Part shown: positions 5,882 through 8,103 of the stretch, one piece after another
How the letters are laid out: each line of letters opens with the position of its first letter
Numbering within the stretch: the stretch's first letter is position 1
NCBI GenBank assembly: GCA_051005235.1
Contig: JBPCJO010000070.1
Location: 1-8,103, forward strand
Direction of reading: 5' to 3'
Source of the DNA: JALQXV01 sp051005235
GTDB lineage: Bacteria; Patescibacteriota; Saccharimonadia; Saccharimonadales; 2-12-FULL-41-12
Length of the DNA stretch: 8,103 bases
The notes under the pieces: model-generated
Database searches by the model: none
What the model was told of the DNA's origin: nothing
Seen by the model: only the letters and a program-made list of their open reading frames with translations
Made by a program: the position numbers and the translations under genes

Positions 5882-6733
5882 TTAAACTAGCGCGTCAACC
5901 GATATTGCAGTACATAACACAGTGATAACAATCAACGAGTAGAAGAACATAGTATGCGCCCAGCGGTTTGTGTCTGCGGCTCGAAATCCGCGCAGTCCTA
6001 GCCCAAGCCACGAAACGCCGAGTACAATCGCAACAGCCAAGTATCCATGGCTGGCATATCCAAAAATACTTAAGGTGCTCGCTGCAACTGTAAAAAGAGC
6101 TATATATAGTAAAATTTGGATTTTTGTAGTCAATACGCCTTTTTTAACAGGTAAGACGGGGATCGAAGCGGCAGCATAATCTTTAGAGCGGTAAAGCGCA
6201 ATCGCGTAAAAATGCGGCATTTGCCAGAGTACCAGAATGAGAAATAAAATCAGTGCCGCCCAATCAAGTTGCCCACTAACAGCAGTATAACCAACCACCG
6301 GCGGTACTGCTCCGGATACACTGCCGACCAAGGTACCATGAACAGATTTTCGCTTCCAGTACCCATAAATAACTACGTAAAAAACAAAGCCAGTTAAAGT
6401 GATAAACATAGTTAACAGATTCGTAAAATAACCAAGTATAGCTGTACCCAATACGCCGAGCAGACTGGCATATAGTAACGCTGCGCGGCCAGAAATCGCA
6501 CCACTTACAAGCGCTCGCTGGCGGGTACGGGCCATCTTTTTGTCGATACCACGGTCGATGTAATTATTAAAAACACAGCCAGAGGCGATAACTAGGGACA
6601 GTCCAGCTAGCATGGCAACGAATAATGCAAAGTTAAAATGAGACTGGGCAGCCAAGAAAAATCCGGCCGTCGCGGTAACCGCATTACCGCGAATAATACC
6701 CGGTTTAGCTAGTCGATAATAGGTGATAAACAT
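5882..6733 (-). CDS. cyoE: Protohaem IX farnesyltransferase (haem O synthase)
   Basis: A 283-residue UbiA-family polytopic membrane enzyme that adds a farnesyl group to haem B, giving the haem O needed by the bo3 oxidase encoded upstream. Visible: KPGIIRGN (10-17), the prenyl-diphosphate motif NNYIDRGIDKKMARTRQRAL (56-75; Asn56, Asp60, Asp64), KRKSVHGTLVGSVSGAVPPV (127-146), LWQMPHFYAIALYRSKDY (169-186) followed by IPVLPVKKG (191-199), and the C-terminal SVDALV. About eight or nine hydrophobic segments fill the rest. Length and motif order correspond closely to E. coli CyoE. The ATG at 6733 matches the family N-terminus; it lies 14 bases after the cyoD stop without a clear ribosome site. Last gene of the operon, convergent with NDH-2. 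Confidence 0.96.
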   Translation of the reverse strand: MFITYYRLAKPGIIRGNAVTATAGFFLAAQSHFNFALFVAMLAGLSLVIASGCVFNNYIDRGIDKKMARTRQRALVSGAISGRAALLYASLLGVLGTAILGYFTNLLTMFITLTGFVFYVVIYGYWKRKSVHGTLVGSVSGAVPPVVGYTAVSGQLDWAALILFLILVLWQMPHFYAIALYRSKDYAAASIPVLPVKKGVLTTKIQILLYIALFTVAASTLSIFGYASHGYLAVAIVLGVSWLGLGLRGFRAADTNRWAHTMFFYSLIVITVLCTAISVDALV

Positions 6734-6747
6734 GGTTGTCTGGGTGT

Positions 6748-7146
6748 TTAATGCGCAATGCCTTCTTCTTCAATAATGTAAGTTTCGGTTTGGTTTGGCG
6801 ACATATTGTAGTGCTGTAAGTGGTTCATAATCCACAGCAAACCACCCACTACAATAAACAGTACCAGTAGCATAAACATAAACATCAATTTGTTCCAGCG
6901 TGGGCCCGACTCTTTACCTAAGTGAATAAAGAACTGCAACTGAACGAGTAGTTGAGCAACCGCTAAACCGATAATCGAAACAATGACAAAACTTCGTGAG
7001 AATGACTGACCATCATTACTCACATAGTTAGACACCAATACATAAGCTGCCAGCGTTAGTACTATCGAAAATACAAATCCGGTTAGGTAAGACGTAAGGT
7101 TGCCGCGCCCACCGGCAGTGTGCTGCGAGCTAATAGTCTTTTTCAT
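6748..7146 (-). CDS. cyoD: Cytochrome bo3 ubiquinol oxidase subunit IV
   Basis: A 132-residue small membrane subunit of the quinol oxidase, thought to help assembly of the haem-copper centre in subunit I. Three hydrophobic segments lie at about 20-41, 52-76 and 86-108. Family landmarks are LTSYLTGFVFSIVLT (17-31), QFFIHLG (71-77) and LWIMNHLQHYNM (104-115). The start is taken at ATG 7146 rather than the longer ORF from 7212. ATG 7146 has AGGAG (7154-7158) 7 bases upstream, overlaps the cyoC stop as ATGA, and gives the family N-terminus; the longer version would read through 66 bases of cyoC. It is somewhat longer than E. coli CyoD (109), with a polar N-terminus and an acidic tail (about 117-132, containing EEE). 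Confidence 0.93.
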   Translation of the reverse strand: MKKTISSQHTAGGRGNLTSYLTGFVFSIVLTLAAYVLVSNYVSNDGQSFSRSFVIVSIIGLAVAQLLVQLQFFIHLGKESGPRWNKLMFMFMLLVLFIVVGGLLWIMNHLQHYNMSPNQTETYIIEEEGIAH

Positions 7147-7754
7147 CCGACTGCTCCTAGTAAGTACACAATAGTGAAGATAAAAATCCAGATAATATCG
7201 AGGAAGTGCCAAAACAAACTAAATAAGGTTAGTCGCCGCATAACGCCATGAGTGAAACCGCGCTTAATAAGCTGGGCCATCATTGTAAATACCCAAATCA
7301 ACCCAACAGTAATGTGCAACCCGTGCGTACCAACAAGTGTAAAGAAGGCCGATAAGAAGCCACTGCGTTGCCAACTATCACCTGTCGTTGCGAGGTGTGA
7401 AAATTCGGCGAGTTCTAGTGCCAAAAAGGCCAGTCCGAGCAACGCGGTGATGGCTAATAAGATTAACGTCATATCTTTGTTGCGGCGATGCATGGCTAAC
7501 ATTGCTAAGCCGCAGACAAAGCTGCTGGTTAGCAAGAAAATCGTTTCAATCAATACAAACGGCAAACTAAACAGTTCGTCTGCGCCAGGGCCACCATAGG
7601 TGTTGTTACGAAGCACCGCGTAGGTGGCAAATAAACTAGCGAATAAAATACAGTCAGTCATAAGATACACCCAAAAGCCAAAGATGGTTTTAGCGTCACC
7701 ATCGTGGCGGGCAGTTTGTTGGTTGGCGTGCTTTAGGGTGTCGGCATCAATCAT
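7143..7754 (-). CDS. cyoC: Cytochrome bo3 ubiquinol oxidase subunit III
   Basis: A 203-residue, five-helix membrane subunit of the haem-copper quinol oxidase, same length as E. coli CyoC (204). Landmarks: KTIFGFWVYLMTDCILFASL (22-41), NNTYGGPGADELF (50-62), LPFVLIETIFLLTSS (64-78), RSGFLSAFFTLVGTHGLHIT (130-149) and LFWHFLDIIWIFIFTIVYLLG (180-200). Subunit III supports the stability of the oxygen-reducing core and carries no redox centre. The ATG at 7754 overlaps the cyoB stop as ATGA, and the TGA overlaps cyoD as ATGA, so B, C and D are probably translationally coupled. The start region MIDADTLKHAN lines up with E. coli MATDTLTHAT. No strong ribosome site is seen for cyoC. Confidence 0.96.
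   Translation of the reverse strand: MIDADTLKHANQQTARHDGDAKTIFGFWVYLMTDCILFASLFATYAVLRNNTYGGPGADELFSLPFVLIETIFLLTSSFVCGLAMLAMHRRNKDMTLILLAITALLGLAFLALELAEFSHLATTGDSWQRSGFLSAFFTLVGTHGLHITVGLIWVFTMMAQLIKRGFTHGVMRRLTLFSLFWHFLDIIWIFIFTIVYLLGAVG
7154..7158 (-). promoter_or_regulatory. Shine-Dalgarno deciding the cyoD start
   Basis: AGGAG on the minus strand, 7 bases before ATG 7146, lies inside the end of cyoC. It supports the internal start of cyoD over the upstream ATG at 7212 in the same frame. Confidence 0.7.
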
Positions 7755-8103
7755 GCGAACAACTTTCGGTGAGGGTTCTTAGCATCATGTTTTCGTAGCT
7801 CCTCGGCAGTAATAACGTACTCGGTATGGTCGTCGGACGTCCGGATAATCACGCAGCTAATAGCGCCAAGTAGTCCGACGATCGCCAGCCACCAAATATG
7901 CCAAATCACCGCGAAACCAAAAATTAATACAAACGCTGCAATAATAATACCCATGCCACTATTCTTTGGCATATGAATATCGACATACTCTAAATGGGCG
8001 TTCTGGGCTGGAGGGTTTTGCTTCATTTCCCAAAAAGCATCACGTGCTTGGACGCGCGGTGTAATCGCGAAGTTATAGTGCGGAGCGGGGGACGGAGTCG
8101 CCC
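7751..8103 (-). CDS. cyoB: Cytochrome bo3 ubiquinol oxidase subunit I, C-terminal end (partial)
   Basis: The open frame runs off the right edge; the first complete codon is at 8101 and 116 residues to the TGA are visible. They begin ATPSPAPHYNFAITP and contain RDAFWEMK, DIHMPKNSGMG and the membrane stretch FGFAVIWHIWWLAIVG, all characteristic of the C-terminus of CyoB. Subunit I binds the low-spin haem, the high-spin haem O and CuB, reduces O2 to water and pumps protons; the haem and copper ligands lie outside the window. The ATG at 8026 is an internal Met, not a start, since the frame stays open with CyoB-like sequence before it. The tail after the last helix ends in KLFA. cyoA is expected further right. 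Confidence 0.95.
   Translation of the reverse strand, partial: ATPSPAPHYNFAITPRVQARDAFWEMKQNPPAQNAHLEYVDIHMPKNSGMGIIIAAFVLIFGFAVIWHIWWLAIVGLLGAISCVIIRTSDDHTEYVITAEELRKHDAKNPHRKLFA

Noticed and set aside
6748..7212. A 154-residue version of CyoD from ATG 7212
   Set aside because: It would overlap cyoC by about 70 bases and adds a non-family N-terminus; ATG 7146 has AGGAG and the ATGA overlap.
7751..8026. A stand-alone 91-residue membrane protein starting at ATG 8026
   Set aside because: The frame stays open to the window edge and the upstream residues (ending RDAFWE) are CyoB-like, so the ATG is an internal Met of truncated cyoB.
1..8103. UGA recoded as glycine (Gracilibacteria/Absconditabacteria code)
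   Set aside because: TGA ends purC, cyoB and cyoC at the expected protein ends, and none of the full genes contains an in-frame TGA.
1..8103. CRISPR array, insertion sequence or attachment site
   Set aside because: No regularly spaced repeat, transposase-like ORF, terminal inverted repeat pair or tRNA-linked duplication was seen.

Overview
The window looks like a piece of chromosome from a small-genome bacterium of the Candidate Phyla Radiation, most likely an environmental Saccharibacteria (TM7) or close relative. This is inferred from the combination of genes (a purC/purB pair, a bo3 oxidase cluster next to a type II NADH dehydrogenase), tight packing and start signals very close to the ATG; no 16S or other phylogenetic marker is present. 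TGA ends purC, cyoB and cyoC, so the normal code applies and UGA-recoding groups (Gracilibacteria, Absconditabacteria) are unlikely.

Layout. Positions 1-1552 (+): the 3' end of purC overlaps purB (TTG start), closed by a strong hairpin at 1562-1589. Positions 1593-1939 have no long gene. They hold a 31-codon acidic ORF on the minus strand with a perfect Shine-Dalgarno, a cluster of palindromes just upstream of it, and on the plus strand a short ORF that resembles the broken beginning of rarA. Positions 1940-2854 (+): an MscS-type mechanosensitive channel. Positions 2869-4539 (-): a GlcD/D-lactate-dehydrogenase-type FAD oxidoreductase, convergent with the channel gene. Positions 4608-5828 (+): a type II NADH dehydrogenase, divergent from the FAD enzyme. 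Positions 5882-8103 (-): cyoE, cyoD, cyoC and the 3' end of cyoB, a bo3-type ubiquinol oxidase operon that continues beyond the right edge, where cyoA would be expected.

How it fits together. Two single-subunit flavin dehydrogenases (NADH and probably D-lactate or another 2-hydroxy acid) sit beside a proton-pumping haem-copper quinol oxidase and its haem O synthase. Together they would form a minimal aerobic electron-transfer chain without complex I or bc1: NADH/2-hydroxy acid -> flavin -> quinone -> bo3 -> O2. If the host is a CPR bacterium, quinone and haem B would probably have to come from another cell, because these lineages usually lack those pathways. The Cyo proteins resemble the E. 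coli subunits closely through their whole length as recalled, suggesting lateral acquisition of the operon. Odd points: the NADH dehydrogenase has Tyr in place of the second Gln of the quinone-site AQxxxQ motif and carries a C-terminal CxxC; the FAD enzyme looks like the flavin half of a YdiJ-type protein without its Fe-S half; and several transcription units seem to start at or very near the ATG.
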